Positions 47,640 through 60,839 are shown, counted from the first letter of the stretch. The stretch: DNA of 64,000 bases from Angiostrongylus vasorum (GCA_018806985.1 JADANN010000438.1:632001-696000); one strand, 5' to 3'. The notes: generated by a model from the sequence alone, not told the origin. Program-made: numbers and translations.

Positions 47640-50600
47640 CCGAATCAACTAGTAGGAAGACCGAGCGAAGGATTCGTCGCCGAAAACACACCTCCCTCTG
47701 ATCCACATCGTGATGAAGACTGGATACGTCCTTGCAAGGTTACGTCAGGACCGTAAGGACTCCAGGGAAGACCAAGTTGCACGACCAGCAATAGGCCAGC
47801 CTCAGTACCCCGCACACTGGGTGCTCCCGTCTATGACGTCAAGCGGTGAGACGACCGGTGAGAGGCCAGAAAATCTCGGGTTACGCAGCACGTCACTGGA
47901 ATCGAATCAGACGAACACACGCCGCCATGGAGATTGTTTCTTACTATGCACGTATAATGCCAGAACACTCTCCACAGACGCCGATCTTCATGTCCTTCTT
48001 GTAGCCGCAGATCGCATTAAATTTCATGTGATCGCATTTCAAGAAACAAAAATCAAGGAGATCGACTTACGCCAACTAAACAACGGGACCCTAGTGATCC
48101 GTGAAGAAAAGGTCCCGTCACGAAATGTCGGCGGCATAGGCTTTGTCGTCCACCCGTCCATTGTCCATCTCGTCGACTCAAACGAGATCCTTTCCCCTCG
48201 CATAGCCATCCTCCGCCCTCAACTGTCGCATCATAAGAAGATCACTATCATCAAGTGCTACTCACCGACCGACGCAGCTGATGAGTACGAATTAACTGCG
48301 TTCTACTATCAGTTGGAGGAATTTGCCCGCAGTGATAAAGCATATCATAAATTTGTTGTCGGAGACTTCAAAGCCAGAATAGGAAAGGCCAACGAGAGTG
48401 AATACAGGATCGGCAATTTTGGATTAAGAGAAAGAAATGAGAATAGGAACCGTCTCGCAGGACTCTTGTCAGAAGCATGTCTCTTCCATGGAAACTCGTT
48501 TTTAGAGAAGAAAGAAAGCGGCCGCTGGACATGGAAGTCTCCCAACGGCATGACTCATGCGGCGATCGGCCATATTCTGACAAACAGAAGATGGTGCCTA
48601 CTTGACACATCGGTACTCCTGTCATTCTGTACTGGTTCCGATCACCGCCTTCTTCGCGCGAAGATTTGATTCAGCCACAAGCTGGAAAAAGAACTCTCTT
48701 CATCGACCACGAGGAAAATGTTTAGCTGTATACGACCAGAACATACTGAACGAAGTCCTATCCAAACGTGACTTGCAGATTAAAGAAGACCCAACCGAAG
48801 GCTACGAGCTGCTTGTCGAAGGACTGAAAAAGCTGTGCCGAATTTGCCTCTGTTCCTCAAGCAAGAAGATCGGATCGCATCTCCGTCACTACTAAGGAGT
48901 TGCCTGAAAAGAGAAGGAAACTGAAGCTTGATCCTACTGCAACACGTTTAACATGGCTAGTAATAAATGCCAGCTGCAGAATAGCTTTGCAGGAAGATCT
49001 ACAACGGTACAAGCAGAAGAAACTACTGGAAGCAGCAGAGAAAAGAAGCAGTCTGAAAAAAATGCCGTCGGGACTTGTGTGATTATAATGTGCCGCTGTC
49101 AGCCTTGATGAACGAAGGTCGGATCGTCAAACGTTCCCGCCATGATACGGAATATTAATAGCGGAAACGGTCTACACCAACCTTTTCCGTTCCGCAATCG
49201 CCGTCCCAGACCCTAATATCTCCGCTGGAGAAAAACCACTTGGAATTTTTACGTCGGCGTTCGACTGCGATAGAAAGCATGAAAAGAGGCACAGCTCCAG
49301 GACCAGACAATGTCACCGCCGATTTCCTTAGAGCTGGAGGCCACAATTTACATGTACTTCCCGCAAATCATGTGACAGCCTACCTTCAAAAGGAAAAAAT
49401 CCCAGACCAGTGGAGAACGTCGCGTACGTCATCCTGCCCAAGAAAGGAGACCGAAGGGATCTTAGTAAATATCGTCCCATATGCTTGCTGAGTGTACTCT
49501 ACAAGCTCTTAACGAAGATTATCCTCTCGCACATGTCAGTGACATTGGATAAGGCGCAACCAGTCGAGCAAGCAGGATTTCGGAAAGGATTTTGCTGCAT
49601 GGACCACATCCAAACCGTGTCCAGGGTCATCGAAGTTTGTCGGGATTACCACTTGCCTCTAGTCCCTTTGTCGACTATGACAGTGTTTGACAGTGTCGAT
49701 ACGAATGCAATCCTATCAGCGCTCGTCGACCAAGGAGTGGACCCGTCCTACATAAGAACTCTGCGACTGTTATCAGAACTGCGCTACGAAAATACAGCTT
49801 TTCCATCGACCTCTTATCATATCCATAGAAAAAAGGGGTTCGAGACGGCGACACAATATCGCCAAAGCTGTTCAGTGCCGCACTGCAGTGGATAATGAAA
49901 TCACTCGATTGGGATGAGAAAGGCATACGTATTGACGAAATATTCCTATCAAACCTTAGCTTTGCCGACGACATTGTCATCTTCTCAAGAAGTACTAGCC
50001 AAGCAGAGATGATGATCAACGAACTCAACGAAGCGGGGAAAAAGATCGGACTTCGCATAAATCGAAAGAAGACCCAGTTCATGAAAAACCCATGGTGCGA
50101 AGGCGATAAAATTGAAGTGGATGGCTCTCTCATTGCAGAGACCACCTCGGACGTATACCTTGGGCGACCAATGAACATGGAAAACAACATGAAGGAGGAA
50201 TTAGGTGGAAGAAGGAGAGCAGCTTGGGCAGCATTCGGGCCTCTCAAAGAAGCCACCGACGAACTGAAGGACCCGAAAATCCGCGCTCATCCCTTCGAAT
50301 CTACGGTCCTCCCAGCGCTCTGTTATGCTGCGGAGACGTGGGTTGATACTTCAACTACGTCAAGAATGCTTCGCACTACTCACAGAGCGCCTGAGCGATG
50401 TCTTCTGAAATATAACCGGCACTCTCAATATCTAGCCGGAATGCGAAGCTCTGACCTTCGAAATCTGTCATATTTTCGAGATCCAGGAGATTACACATCG
50501 GTAGCGGAACATAGATGGGCCGGTCACATAGTGAGAAGAACGGACGACAAATGGATGAAAAGAACAGTAGAGTGGACTCCAAGAGAATGCAAACGCCCCC

Positions 50601-50797
50601 TACACGTTGGGCGGACGTCTTCGTAAACAAAGTTAATCAGCTGTACCCGCAGCTGCAGTTGTTTACAGATCAAGGTACGAGACTCGCACGTGCTACCATG
50701 CTTGAACAAGACCACCAACATGGACTACGACTGCGAAAGAAAGGAACAAATGGCATATGTGCTTGGGTCCGCACAGCTCGTTAAGACGGACCGTCCA
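47640..50797 (+). mobile_element. RTE-type retrotransposon, nearly full length but frameshifted
   Basis: All parts of an RTE polyprotein are present in order over 3.15 kb. Endonuclease, 47710-48669: [24 protein letters not shown] (catalytic E), [48 protein letters not shown]. The usual GDFN asparagine is K here. Linker, 48600-49080. Reverse transcriptase, 49240-50000, across several frames: RGTAPGPDNVTADFL, KKGDRRDLSKYRPICLLSVL, QAGFRKGFCCMDHIQTVSRV, SNLSFADDIVIFSRST with the catalytic DD, and INRKKTQFM. C-terminal part, 50270-50784: LPALCYAAETW, GHIVRRTDDKWMKRTVEWTP and PTRWADVF. The TGA after the endonuclease and several frameshifts inactivate it. Its 3' end (TGCTTGGGTCCGCACAGCTC and on) is shared with SINE-B and repeat C. 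It ends at a (TA)n tract. Confidence 0.92.
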
Positions 50798-50848
50798 TGC
50801 ATATATATATACATATATATACATATATATATATATGTATATATATAT

Positions 50849-50881
<33 letters not shown>
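50798..50881. repeat. (TA)n microsatellite at RTE 3' end
   Basis: TATA/TATACA run between the RTE end and a SINE-D start. Confidence 0.95.
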
Positions 50882-50882
<1 letters not shown>

Positions 50883-51060
50883 TGCTGATAGCGCCTATAG
50901 GTCAATAACACGGTTGAGAGACAGGCGAAACGAAGAGCTCGCATGGTGTGGTGGTGAACGCGTTAGCCCCGGAAGGGTTAAAAGGATAACAGCGTGTTCG
51001 TTCCCCACCGCAGACACCAGCGGTCCGGAGTTTTGCCAATATCTCAACAACATTATAATG
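50882..51060 (+). mobile_element. SINE-D copy
   Basis: TTGCTGATAGCGCCTATAGG, CATGGTGTGGTGGTGAACGC, GTGTTCGTTCCCCACCGCAG (B-box-like), GGTCCGGAGTTTTGCCAATA. Well preserved. Confidence 0.88.
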
Positions 51061-51614
51061 TAATTATTATATAGATGACGAAATGTGAACTTTTCCTCTG
51101 CTCTTCATCAAGAAACTTCGGGTTTTTTTTATTTGTCGTTGGCTTATTTACTTTGGTTCGTTCTGCAATCTGTATCCTTCGTGATGGGAAAAGCCAGCCT
51201 TCTAGCAGTTTGACGGATTTTTTTCAATGGATTCAAATCCGTGAATTATCATTCATGTGCACTTTTTCCGTGAGTTCAACGTTTCGAGTAGGTGTTTCTA
51301 TATTGATTTTCGCTTAAAACAGAATGACATATTCATAAATAGGCCATAAATATCCTTAAATTGTTTGTGTTTGCTGGTTGTTGAATGCGTGAACGGCAAT
51401 CCATCCGTCGTGTTCCTATCCATTCATACTTATGAGATAGCGCAGCCGATGTTTGCCATGACAGTAGGCTCCTATCTAAGCCATTTATTACCTATTCATG
51501 TACTTGCCTTACTAGTCAGATGAATGAGTTATGTGGTTCCGTGTCAGCTATGTTCATCATAAATCGTTCAGGCTGTTAGGTTGTTTGATATTTATGTTTT
51601 GTCTAAAAGCTAAA
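51061..51614. other. No recognisable feature
   Basis: Unassigned. Confidence 0.4.
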
Positions 51615-51881
51615 AGCCAGGGCGTTGATCAGTCTCTGAGGGATGCGTCATGCATTCGCGTTCATTAAGCATCGTTTGGAGGTGATATAATGCATATCTG
51701 GCCTTTACAATGACTCGCGGTGGCCGACCGATGTGTAGAGCCAGTGCTGCTATCCTCTCAGACAAGTCTGGTATCAATTTGCCGACCCCGAAGGAATGGA
51801 AGGCTTGGTGGACCATGGGCGCGGGGATCGATTCCACGTGTGTGTTGCAGGGTGCCTCCGACCACTGCGCCACACGCGCCC
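51615..51881 (-). mobile_element. SINE-A copy, near full length
   Basis: Antisense: GGGCGTTGATCAGTCTCTGA tail, CTCTCAGACAAGTCTGGTAT body, and a GCGCGTGTGGCGCAGTGGTC head with good A box. Confidence 0.9.
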
Positions 51882-53085
51882 AGTTTTTCTGTGTGTGTGT
51901 TATTTAGGTCGTTATAAAGAACGCTAAGAGTGAGCAAGTAGAGAATGAAGTTTCTGAATGCGCGTCTTACTTAGCATAACTGTGCCTTTTAAGTTCACTT
52001 CTTATGACCCTGATTAACATACGTATTAATTGTGCTTCATCCGGTTTTTTCTTCGTATTGAAAGAGGAAATTCAAGGACGATAAAACTGCTTCCTATTCA
52101 TGTACTCTTGAAAGTGTTTCTTGATTGTATTCTTGAGAATTCAACCGGTTATATCGCACTCGAATGGTCGAAGGAATCACACGAATCATTTCCGTCTTTG
52201 AAGATTCCTAGTCAGTATCGATTCTCTCCGAGATGGCTAGGTTGGCGCAATCCGATTTCCACACGGTATCTTACGCCAATGTACGCCTCCTTCTCACACA
52301 TATACTGTATGATCTTAAATTGGTTATCATCGTAAAGAAGGAAATGCTATGATCAGCTGTTTTAGAGCAAATGAATGAGGCTTTCTTGCAGATTATTCCA
52401 TTTAATTTTGTGGTTTGAAATTGAAACCTTTTTAAAATAGTCGCTATCGAATTCATATGAAGTGATTATGAGAACAGTTCTTCTACCCTTGTTGATTTCA
52501 GTTCGATTTGTCTTCACCAATAATAGCGTAGTTGTTTTTGACGTGATCTCTTGAAATATTTCTATGCATTGGGCTAAATTCATCCCCAGTTACGTCAACG
52601 GTTTCGTTAACAGAAAACCTTCATAAGAAGTGATGATCTTCATACCACTCGGTTTTTTTGGCATTTTTAAATATACGTCAACCAAGTTATAATCTTCCAT
52701 TTTATCCTAGAACTTGACCTTGCTTGACCCAGATTTTTTTGAGCCTTATTCGTCAACTTCTGTGAAAAATCGTATTCTATTGAATCTGTCAAATTACGAA
52801 TGAACTGTCCAAATCAAATTTTCTCGGTAATTAACGGGAAACTTTGTAAGAAGTAATGACACAGGTGTTCTTTTTTTTCTTCTTTGAATTGCGATAACCA
52901 TATTCGTGACCGTGTGATCGTTCTTATCGCAAGCCAATACGCAATCGTTGTCCTTCGTGAGTGATTTGTTTGAATTATGACTGATAGTATGACGAATAAT
53001 CCTTCTTCGATGCCAGAAACATTATGTTAACTAAGAATGAGAACTCATCAATCATAAGGGGTTTTTTTTCTGCTTTTATACAACT
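51882..53085. other. No gene recognised; one longer unassigned frame
   Basis: A + frame at 52030-52335 (about 100 codons, containing FLDCILENSTGYIALEWSKE) is open, but I can name no family and see no clear splice partners. Confidence 0.3.
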
Positions 53086-53438
53086 CATCTTCACGTCTAC
53101 TCTGCGAGTCCCAGCACTTCCACATTTGATTCGTTTCCTCGCATCCATCATGCACGAAGATCTTCCAACTTTAACGCGTGGCTTTGGCTACAGCTTGAGG
53201 ATTTTCATTTCATTTTGAATGTCGTAGAATGCTGGTCGAGTTGATTCTCTCTGGAATCCTGAGATAGCCGGGCTGGAGGGTTCCCATTTGGATTGCAGAG
53301 AGTGACTTTTTCTCGGACGAGTCCGGTACCAACTTCCCGACTCTGGAGGGATGAGAGACTTGGTCATCCTGGGTTGGGATCTAACAAACACCGTGTTTGT
53401 GATGGTCAGCATCACCACCACTGTGCTATCCGCTCCCT
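53086..53438 (-). mobile_element. SINE-B copy, near full length
   Basis: - strand head GGAGCGGATAGCACAGTGGT (A box), CCAGGATGACC-type linker, TCGGGAAGTTGGTACCGGAC body, and a GTGCTGGGACTCGCAGAGTA tail. Confidence 0.88.
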
Positions 53439-54499
53439 GCAATAGGAATTGAATTTTGAACCACATAATATAAGCCATATCAATCTTTACTAGTCTGTTT
53501 TTACCGTTAGTTCCTCAAATGCTCGGTAAATAGACCGTCTTCATTTCTCGCACGACAATTTTCAGTTGACTAGTAATTTGTTGTTTCATCAAGATTTGCT
53601 TTCCTCGGAGTCATCAATTAGCCGTGTAAGAGATCTTCCAAATCGTCAGCATAGGTTGTTGCCATCACCAATGAATCGGATGGGGTTTTCCCTTCTTGCG
53701 ATTTCGGCTAATTACTATCTCAGTTTCGAATGACTGCGTTGTTCGTTACTTCTGTTGATTGGGAATGGCGTGGATATCGCGTTTTACTTCAATCCCATTA
53801 CACGTATTCAGTTTGAGTTAATATCTGTTTGTTTAGTTTCTTCTAGCTTCTTAACGACGTTCCATTTTGTTAACTCTTCAGCGCTTATCAATAGAGCTTA
53901 AGCATAGATGTCCGGCCAAGAGTTGACTGTATGTCAACAATAAGTAAGCTGTACTTCCATGTGATGATGACTGGAAATCAATACCTATTCTTTTAATTCT
54001 CTTCACATATATCCATTCTAAATTGTGCAAGTCAGAAGGCAGCAGCAAAGCAATAAATAAGGATCATTGATTTTTTTTATGGTTCACGAGCAAATGAATT
54101 ATGCTTGCCATTAGTTTTCGTTAAGGAAGTTTCATTCACTTTTAATGATTGATGGAGATTGTCCTAAAATTTATAGATAGCACTACAAAAAGAATATTGG
54201 TTGTGAACTGAATCATCATTTTGGTAGCCTTCGTGGTCTACTGGATTTTTCAGGAAAAGCTGATGAGCTGAGGTAAATTAGATCTCTTTACTGTAATTTT
54301 TCTAAAAGGAAATGACCCAACAGTATGTATTTCTTTCATATCTTTTTTTTTTTGTCTCAATCCGATTAAATCCATTCATTTTCGTGATGTTTCGTTGGCA
54401 TGGTCCACTTCCTTACGAATTGAATTCAAATCGTACTGTTATTTCGGATGTGTAAGCACATTTTATGACGTATCAGTTTTTCATTTGTTTATTCCTTTT
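53439..54499. other. No recognisable feature
   Basis: Unassigned, 1 kb. Confidence 0.4.
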
Positions 54500-54890
54500 G
54501 TTTATATCACCTGACTTTATAGTTTGTGAGCATCCAAGCAATTTGTTCACTCCGTTCTTTGCCTAATAACCGTGGTGCGGAAAAGGTTTTCGGATTTGTA
54601 TCCGGGTCCGACTATCGCTTAAGGTTTTTCAATCCTTTTTATAAACATTCTTGAATGCTTTCGAATACATTCTTCCTGGAATCAAGGAATAGTTTTACTA
54701 GAGCCCTCCCACGTTTGCACCGCAGGCGATCATACGCCTTTGTGGATTAAATGGTCCCGTTCAGAACAATCTTGGTATCAATGTGCCTACTCCGCCGAGG
54801 GGAGCGGAGGCGTAGTTGGCAAGAAGTTGATTAGAATCGTGGAATATACGTCTACTGTGCTTAATCTCTAACCATCGTGGTTTCTGCTAT
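54500..54890 (-). mobile_element. SINE-B copy, strongly decayed
   Basis: Order of blocks only: GAGCATCCAAGCAATTTGTT, TTCTTGAATGCTTTCGAATA, CTTGGTATCAATGTGCCTAC. Low identity. Confidence 0.45.
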
Positions 54891-55337
54891 CAGTCTGTGA
54901 CAGTCTAGTGTTTTTCTCGATTGCTTTTCGCATTTTCGATTCCTTAGAGTTTCTAGAGAATGTTGCTTAATTAATGCTAAAATTTCCACATTCCATATTG
55001 TTCCCCTCTTTTTAGCAATCGATTATTGCTTATTAGTTCAGATAATTATTGATCTTTTCGAGATCACTGACATCTTATATAGCAGATAGTAAATTGGAAG
55101 ATAAAATAGTGAAACGAAAATTTCACGAGCTCGTTGCTAGGCGTTGCTTGAAGTTCACGTCATCAGGTAGCGCATTTACTTAGTAACTTGTCATCATGAT
55201 TCCGCTTCGAATGTGTATTGATGTGCTGTCGATCGCGTTTACATGAAATTATATTGATTGCGATAGTACAAGGATTTATCTGAACAGTGTACGACCAATA
55301 TAGTGTTGTTATCTTTTTTTCTTTATTTTAATTTGCT
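54891..55337. other. No recognisable feature
   Basis: Unassigned. Confidence 0.4.
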
Positions 55338-55700
55338 TGGCACATCTTCACATACACTGTATGGATCCTAGCACTTCTATCATTCCATTCCTTTCCTCGA
55401 AGCCACCATCCGCGAAGGTCTTCGAATTTTTCACGTGTGGGTCTGGTTGTTACTTGAGGATCGTTGTCTCCCTTATAAATGTCGTTGATTTCTGCTCGAG
55501 TCAATTCTCCCTCGAGTCATACGATAACCGTCGTAGAGCGATGCTGCATGGATTTGAGTGAGTGAGTGTGGACGAAGACAAGCCTGATACCAATTTCCCG
55601 ATCCCGAAGGGACGAGAGACTTCGTGAACCCGTGCCGAGGACGAACAAGCACCGTGCTCGTGATGAATGGCACCATTACCACTACGCTAGCTGGGCCTAT
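55338..55700 (-). mobile_element. SINE-B copy
   Basis: - strand head GGCCCAGCTAGCGTAGTGGT (A box), TCGGGATCGGGAAATTGGTA body, and a GTGCTAGGATCCATACAGTG tail. The head lies beside a (TA)n tract. Confidence 0.85.
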
Positions 55701-55707
55701 TTAGCAT

Positions 55708-55710
<3 letters not shown>

Positions 55711-55754
<44 letters not shown>
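55711..55754. repeat. (TA)n microsatellite
   Basis: TA run of about 44 nt beside the SINE-B head. Confidence 0.95.
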
Positions 55755-55756
<2 letters not shown>

Positions 55757-56009
55757 CAAAACAGAATAGTATTCATACCAGTTATATCACATAATGTTAT
55801 ACCAGGTGCCAAAATACTTTGTGAAATGTTTGAAGTGGAAAATGAACTTGTAGATTAGGTGAAAGTTTATATGTCTTATAGATAAGGTCAAAGAAGTATC
55901 TTCTGGGATTATTAAGCTAACACAACGTTGTTATAGCACGTAGGAGCGATCCCCCACTCCAGAAGACTTGATTCAGTGCGACGAGGACCCATACGGCAAG
56001 AATGAAGAG

Positions 56010-56110
56010 CTATAGATAATTGACTCTAATCATTGCGACTGTGAAGTGAATTCGCCGAAACGCTAGCTGAATAAATAAATGTTTTATAACAACCTCGCAT
56101 CGGCTTAGTA
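56010..56110 (+). repeat. PLE-type E1 terminal repeat, decayed
   Basis: AATTCGCCGAAACGCTAGCT, GAATAAATAAATGTTTTATA, ACAACCTCGCATCGGCTT. The GAAAC block is intact; the CTGANGA block is changed to CTGTGAA. Confidence 0.55.
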
Positions 56111-56244
56111 ATCCGGAAAATATCATTTATTAAAACTAAATATTGAAAAAAAATAACACCTCGTGTTTGCTCAACAAGAATACGAAGGATTATTTATTCA
56201 TGCGGAGCTTAATTGATCATTAATTTGTAAGAATAGTTGTGAGA

Positions 56245-56500
56245 AGTGTTTTGTAGCACATGAGTGGTTCGATCGCTTCATAGACTAACCGAGTAACCTC
56301 CGTCATTCCTTTGAGCTCTGCAAATTGGTATCATAATGAGAAGGTGGGAATACTGACTTGATCCATCGACTGCTTCCCGCAAGCCATTATATAGACCAAT
56401 TATGCATTCGGTCAACTCTACGATATTTTAATTCACTCGGCTGAAGGCAAACTTCTGAGGAATTGTTAATCACCAAACACTTTATCATTCGATCTTTTAC
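56245..56500 (+). mobile_element. SINE-A copy, decayed
   Basis: TTTGAGCTCTGCAAATTGGT, ATGAGAAGGTGGGAATACTG, TATGCATTCGGTCAACTCTA and AACACTTTATCATT keep family order. The head is largely lost. Confidence 0.6.
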
Positions 56501-56924
56501 AGATTATGTGAATTTTGTGTACAAGTTATTGTTTCAGCTGTTTTAGCTTGATTCAACTTTTACTGACTGCATAGATTGTGTCATGCTTAATATAACGTTC
56601 TTTCTACAACACATCTTCAGTCCGTGACGTTAAAACAATTCTGGAACAACTTAAATTAATCAAAAAAATCCATTGTTACGTTACAACATCGAGTTAGAGA
56701 CTTAGTTCGATCGAGAATATTTGGAGTTGCGTGAGTAAATATAACCTTCGAAAAGTATAAACAAAAATTGCCATATTCTGGTGAGAAGTGCGAGTCAGTG
56801 TGAATGAAATTCATGGACTGGGTGGATAGAATTCACAGATGAAAGCACTTTGATCGATTCTAAACTATTCGTTGCTTTTTATTTGTCACTTTTAAGGAAG
56901 TAATACTCCCATAATTATAATTGC
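56501..56924. other. No recognisable feature
   Basis: Unassigned. Confidence 0.4.
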
Positions 56925-57105
56925 TGAGATATTTGGAAAACTCCGGAGCGCAGATAGCTGGAATGGGGAACGAACGCGCTATTACCCTTTGCGGGGGCTA
57001 ACGCGTTCATCACCACACCATGCCGATCCTTCGTTTCGCCTGTCTCCCAACTAGTTCTGTCAATCACTGTCATCAGCAATCACCCGTCAACGGTATTAAT
57101 TGACT
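56925..57105 (-). mobile_element. SINE-D copy
   Basis: Antisense: TGAGATATTTGGAAAACTCC, GGGGAACGAACGCGCTATTA, CACCACACCATGCCGATCCT, CAATCACCCGTCAACGG. Confidence 0.85.
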
Positions 57106-58791
57106 CTCATAATTTTTTTAGGCATGTCCATTAGCATAATAATGATCCTGTTTTTACAAGATCTTTAGTAAAAAATGGAATCTCGATAGTTTAGTGGCGG
57201 ACACAGAAACAGTGCAAGTCCTTCAAAAAGTACTTTTTTTGACCTGTTGCGGTGCGATACTACACAGAGTAAGGATCTTGCTTTGTTTTTCAGTTAATAA
57301 TTCCCCTTTTTTTTAGTGAGGAGTCTTTCAGGTTTCTTAAATTTTTCCTCTTCCTTTACATTCTTTTTATACGGAAGATATGAAAGAATCTGGTACGATA
57401 AGCGCATAGTCGATTTTGCCTCCCTTTTTAGCTTATTCGCTCCCTCGGGACTCTCCATATATCCACACGATTAGCCGATCCGATATTCGTCACACAAAGG
57501 AGGTTCGGATAAATGGTCGCGATCTGTTCTTATAGCGCCACATATGCTATCAGGATCCGTTGAGGACCTGTTGATATCGTAGTTCTAAAGAAAAAACTGT
57601 TCATCTAAACATGTGACAGTAGAGGATTTGGCGGAATTGGGAGACAATATCTTTTTGTTGTTTGATAAGTATGGATATGAGCTGCTAAGAAGTCCTCATA
57701 TTGGTGGAATAGAGCAAAAATGAGTTGCAGATTTGTTTGGTATAGCGGTACAGGATTTAGAGGAACTAAGCTATTGTTTGCGAGGTACGCGGTCGTACCA
57801 CGCCGATAGACGTGACTCGGTAAGTGGTCGAATGACAACTGTGAGACATAGAAACGATTTCTTTCATAGTTTCCACTTCCAGTCAATTTCTTATTTGAAT
57901 GTTCCTATGTTTTCATATTTACTTTTTCTGCCCAAACCGATGTTTTGTTGTACTGTTGTTAATCACAGAAAGGTCCAGAACATAGCAAGAAACGGACTTT
58001 GACTATAGTTGTTGAGATGACTGACTCCGTGCAGCTTTGCCGTCGATGCTTTAACGTAATCGTTCGGTAGACATTTATGTCCAAATATTTCTTTCTCTCA
58101 CAAAAAAAGGGATGTTATGTGAAATTAAGAAGAGATAAGGCAAGGTGTGGAGGGTTAATTGAGAATCGCTGCATTTACAGCCTTTTTTACCAACGATGAC
58201 ATGATAACTGGCAGTTCAGTACTGATCTGCTATTGAAGTAATAACTTGAATTTTTTCGACTTATCAGACCCTATACTGCTTTCCTAAGCAAAAAAAGTAA
58301 TGTGGCGTTACGGTAGTGAATATGAGTGAAGTGCCCCTCGTGTGCAGATGTTCAAAAGTGCTAAAGATACTCTGACCTTTTCATAGATTCGCCTTCTATC
58401 ACAGAGCACTTGCCTTTTTTCATGTTAAAGCCGGAATGAATGAGTCTGCGCTACGCTTTTATTTCAATAGGATTGTCCGCTCTAAAAGTAATATCCAATT
58501 ACTTAGGTGCATAGTTCGCTCGTCTTTACGCACTCTACGAGCCCTAGTAATTGTCGATTGAGCAGTTCCATATCTCTTTATCGCTGAGGTGGTTGGTCCT
58601 AAGCGTTTCTGGGTCATTTCCCCATGAAATCGCCGCCGTTTTGAATCAGAGTTCTTGTCACGTTGCAGGTCGAAGGCACAAAAACTTTAGCAGAACAAAA
58701 GTTTTCTGCCAACCTCACTTTAGCCCATCAATGAAAAAAAATGACATTTGTTACCAGGCTAAGTGGAAGTCGGTTTACAAAACTCTTTATT

Positions 58792-58794
<3 letters not shown>
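57106..58794. other. No gene recognised; weak exon-like frame near 57.7 kb
   Basis: On + 57613-57826 reads VEDLAELGDNIFLLFDKYGY and, after an in-frame TGA, VADLFGIAVQDLEELSYCLR, followed by GTAAGT. It is suggestive of coding origin but broken and unassigned. Confidence 0.25.

Positions 58795-58835
<41 letters not shown>
58795..58835. repeat. (TA)n microsatellite
   Basis: TA run of about 40 nt. Confidence 0.95.
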
Positions 58836-58836
<1 letters not shown>

Positions 58837-59499
58837 GTACTCAGTGATGTATAGGTCGTATGTAGGACAATGTAGTTTGTGCCGAGCTTTGTTTGAATAA
58901 TGAGGCAAGTTGACCGTGTGTTGATATTCTGGATGTGGGCGGAGTTTGATGTGTATTGGTGGGGGTGTGATGCGAGTCGTTGCGTGGAGATCTCTAGTCG
59001 TGACCGCAACTAATCTGTGCTCTGCCACCAGAACTTCTTGACTTAATGTTAATTCTTCGACTGTGTTTACAGAGTTAGATTCGTTGGATGGTAGGTTATT
59101 CCTACAGCATAGTCTTTGTTACGCAATGAAGTAGGGCGGCGGAGTAGATCTGTCAACTGCTTGCTTGCTTCAGATTTGCAGAACCGTCGTTGTCACCATT
59201 TAGTACCGAGTGCATTATGTGCCATGGGACTACATAATCAGCATCAAGGACACTTAGCAGCCTTGAAATCATCTTCCAGAAATACTGAACGTTATACGAT
59301 GATGTAGCCCTAGTTATTTCGATGTCAAGCAGGCTCAACAATCTTCCATTTGCTTCTTTATCACGTAGCTGTCATCCATTAGATTGGTCGGTTTATGTCT
59401 AGGTCCAGCTGAGGGCTAGAAATTTGTCGTCTGTCCTCGTATTTAACATATTCAATAATGATTAAACATGGTTTTGTGTGTAACCCAGGATTGCTATAC
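58836..59499. other. No recognisable feature
   Basis: Unassigned. The stretch after the TA run (58836-59030) is GT-rich. Confidence 0.35.
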
Positions 59500-59620
59500 T
59501 AGGGCGTTGCCAAGTCTTCACTAACACGCAGTTGCCTGCACTTGTGGATAAGGGAGACATTTGCTGCCTTGCTATTAAAATCCTTTTAGAACGACAGTGA
59601 ATCCTGCGACTAGTTGAGCA
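59500..59620 (-). mobile_element. Repeat C fragment
   Basis: CAGTTGCCTGCACTTGTGGA, TAAGGGAGACATTTGCTGCC, GACAGTGAATCCTGCGAC match the antisense middle of repeat C. Confidence 0.6.
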
Positions 59621-60221
59621 ACTTATTTAGAGTGGTACATCTTGCGTTCTTTACTTGTTTATAAGCTAACAGACGAATCGCCTCTCAGCACGTAATCGTT
59701 CTAGAACTGGATCGTGTGTTGTATCCTCTTATAAACAATCGATCGGATTATTGTTTACATTAATCCCTCAGTCCGTTTTGAATGTCCAACCTCTGTATTC
59801 CTAATCGCATATTGTCTTTAGACTTTATTCAAAATATCTTCATAATTCTGAAGAAGCTTTTGAAATCGGTTATTTGACTTTTGTGGTTGAAACCCGTAGC
59901 TGTTCGTTTCAGAAGAAACGTCTCATTTCTTGAATGATTTGTTCAAGTGCTTACTCCAGTGTGAAGCCACTGATAGTGACGTTCTTAGTAGAAATCCAAG
60001 ATAACACATCTTTTCTTTAATCTCTTTATTTATTTCTTAGCAACGAACATAGTGTACTATTTCTTTTTTGTATCTCTTTGAAGCTTTATTTCTTAAATTC
60101 AAATGTTCGCTGTAAAAGTTTATTTCTGATACATTTGCTACTCTTTGTTTAGTTTTCCTTTGTCCGGGTTCCACCAGACTTATAAACCAGGAATATTTTT
60201 TTATTAGAACAAAGAAAAAAG
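59621..60221. other. No recognisable feature
   Basis: Unassigned. Confidence 0.4.
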
Positions 60222-60448
60222 AATAAGGATATCGATGTTGATCTATCCTTTATGGGTGCGTCATGCATTCAGCTCCATTCATATCATCGTAGAGGTGACC
60301 CCGGATATAGATGGCCTATTTAATGTACTTTCGTTGGTCTACCGATGTGTCAAGTCAGTGTATTCAATTCTTCCTTACAACGCTGGATCGAACCATAACA
60401 GTTACTACGTGCATCGCAGGCGTTTAACAATTGTGCTACGAGCGCCTT
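60222..60448 (-). mobile_element. SINE-A copy, diverged
   Basis: Antisense: ATCGATGTTGATCTATCCTT, GGTGCGTCATGCATTCAGCT, CGCTGGATCGAACCATAACA, and a head ending near GTGCTACGAGCGCC. About 40 nt are missing internally. Confidence 0.75.
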
Positions 60449-60839
60449 TGTACAGAAATAAGTAAATGACGATTAAATGAGGAAGGCCAATGGAGTAACT
60501 CACAATGTTCACTGCTTAATATTTGTGAACTGTTATTCCAAATGGGTCATACAGTAGATGTAGTTTGGTATTTAAAAGGTTTCATAATTACCTTTTGTTA
60601 CCCTTATCACCTAAGAGGGTTAATATTGTAATTTAATAATTCTACTGTCATAATGGAGTACAGATTCAATTGAAATAATATGTGAAGACAATATTATGAC
60701 AAACATCATTCTAGATTTATGGTGTCTCTGATCCCGCTTTCTTTCCTTCTTTATATTCTGTAGTCATTTGGTAGTGGCAAACTTTATAGATAGTGAATCA
60801 AGTGTTATTAAACCGACTTTCACTCAACCTCGGCATGAA
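60449..60839. other. No recognisable feature
   Basis: Unassigned. Confidence 0.4.

Noticed and set aside
47710..48669. Host endonuclease gene (319 residues)
   Set aside because: The frame is the endonuclease domain of an RTE retrotransposon; the reverse transcriptase follows on the same strand in shifted frames.
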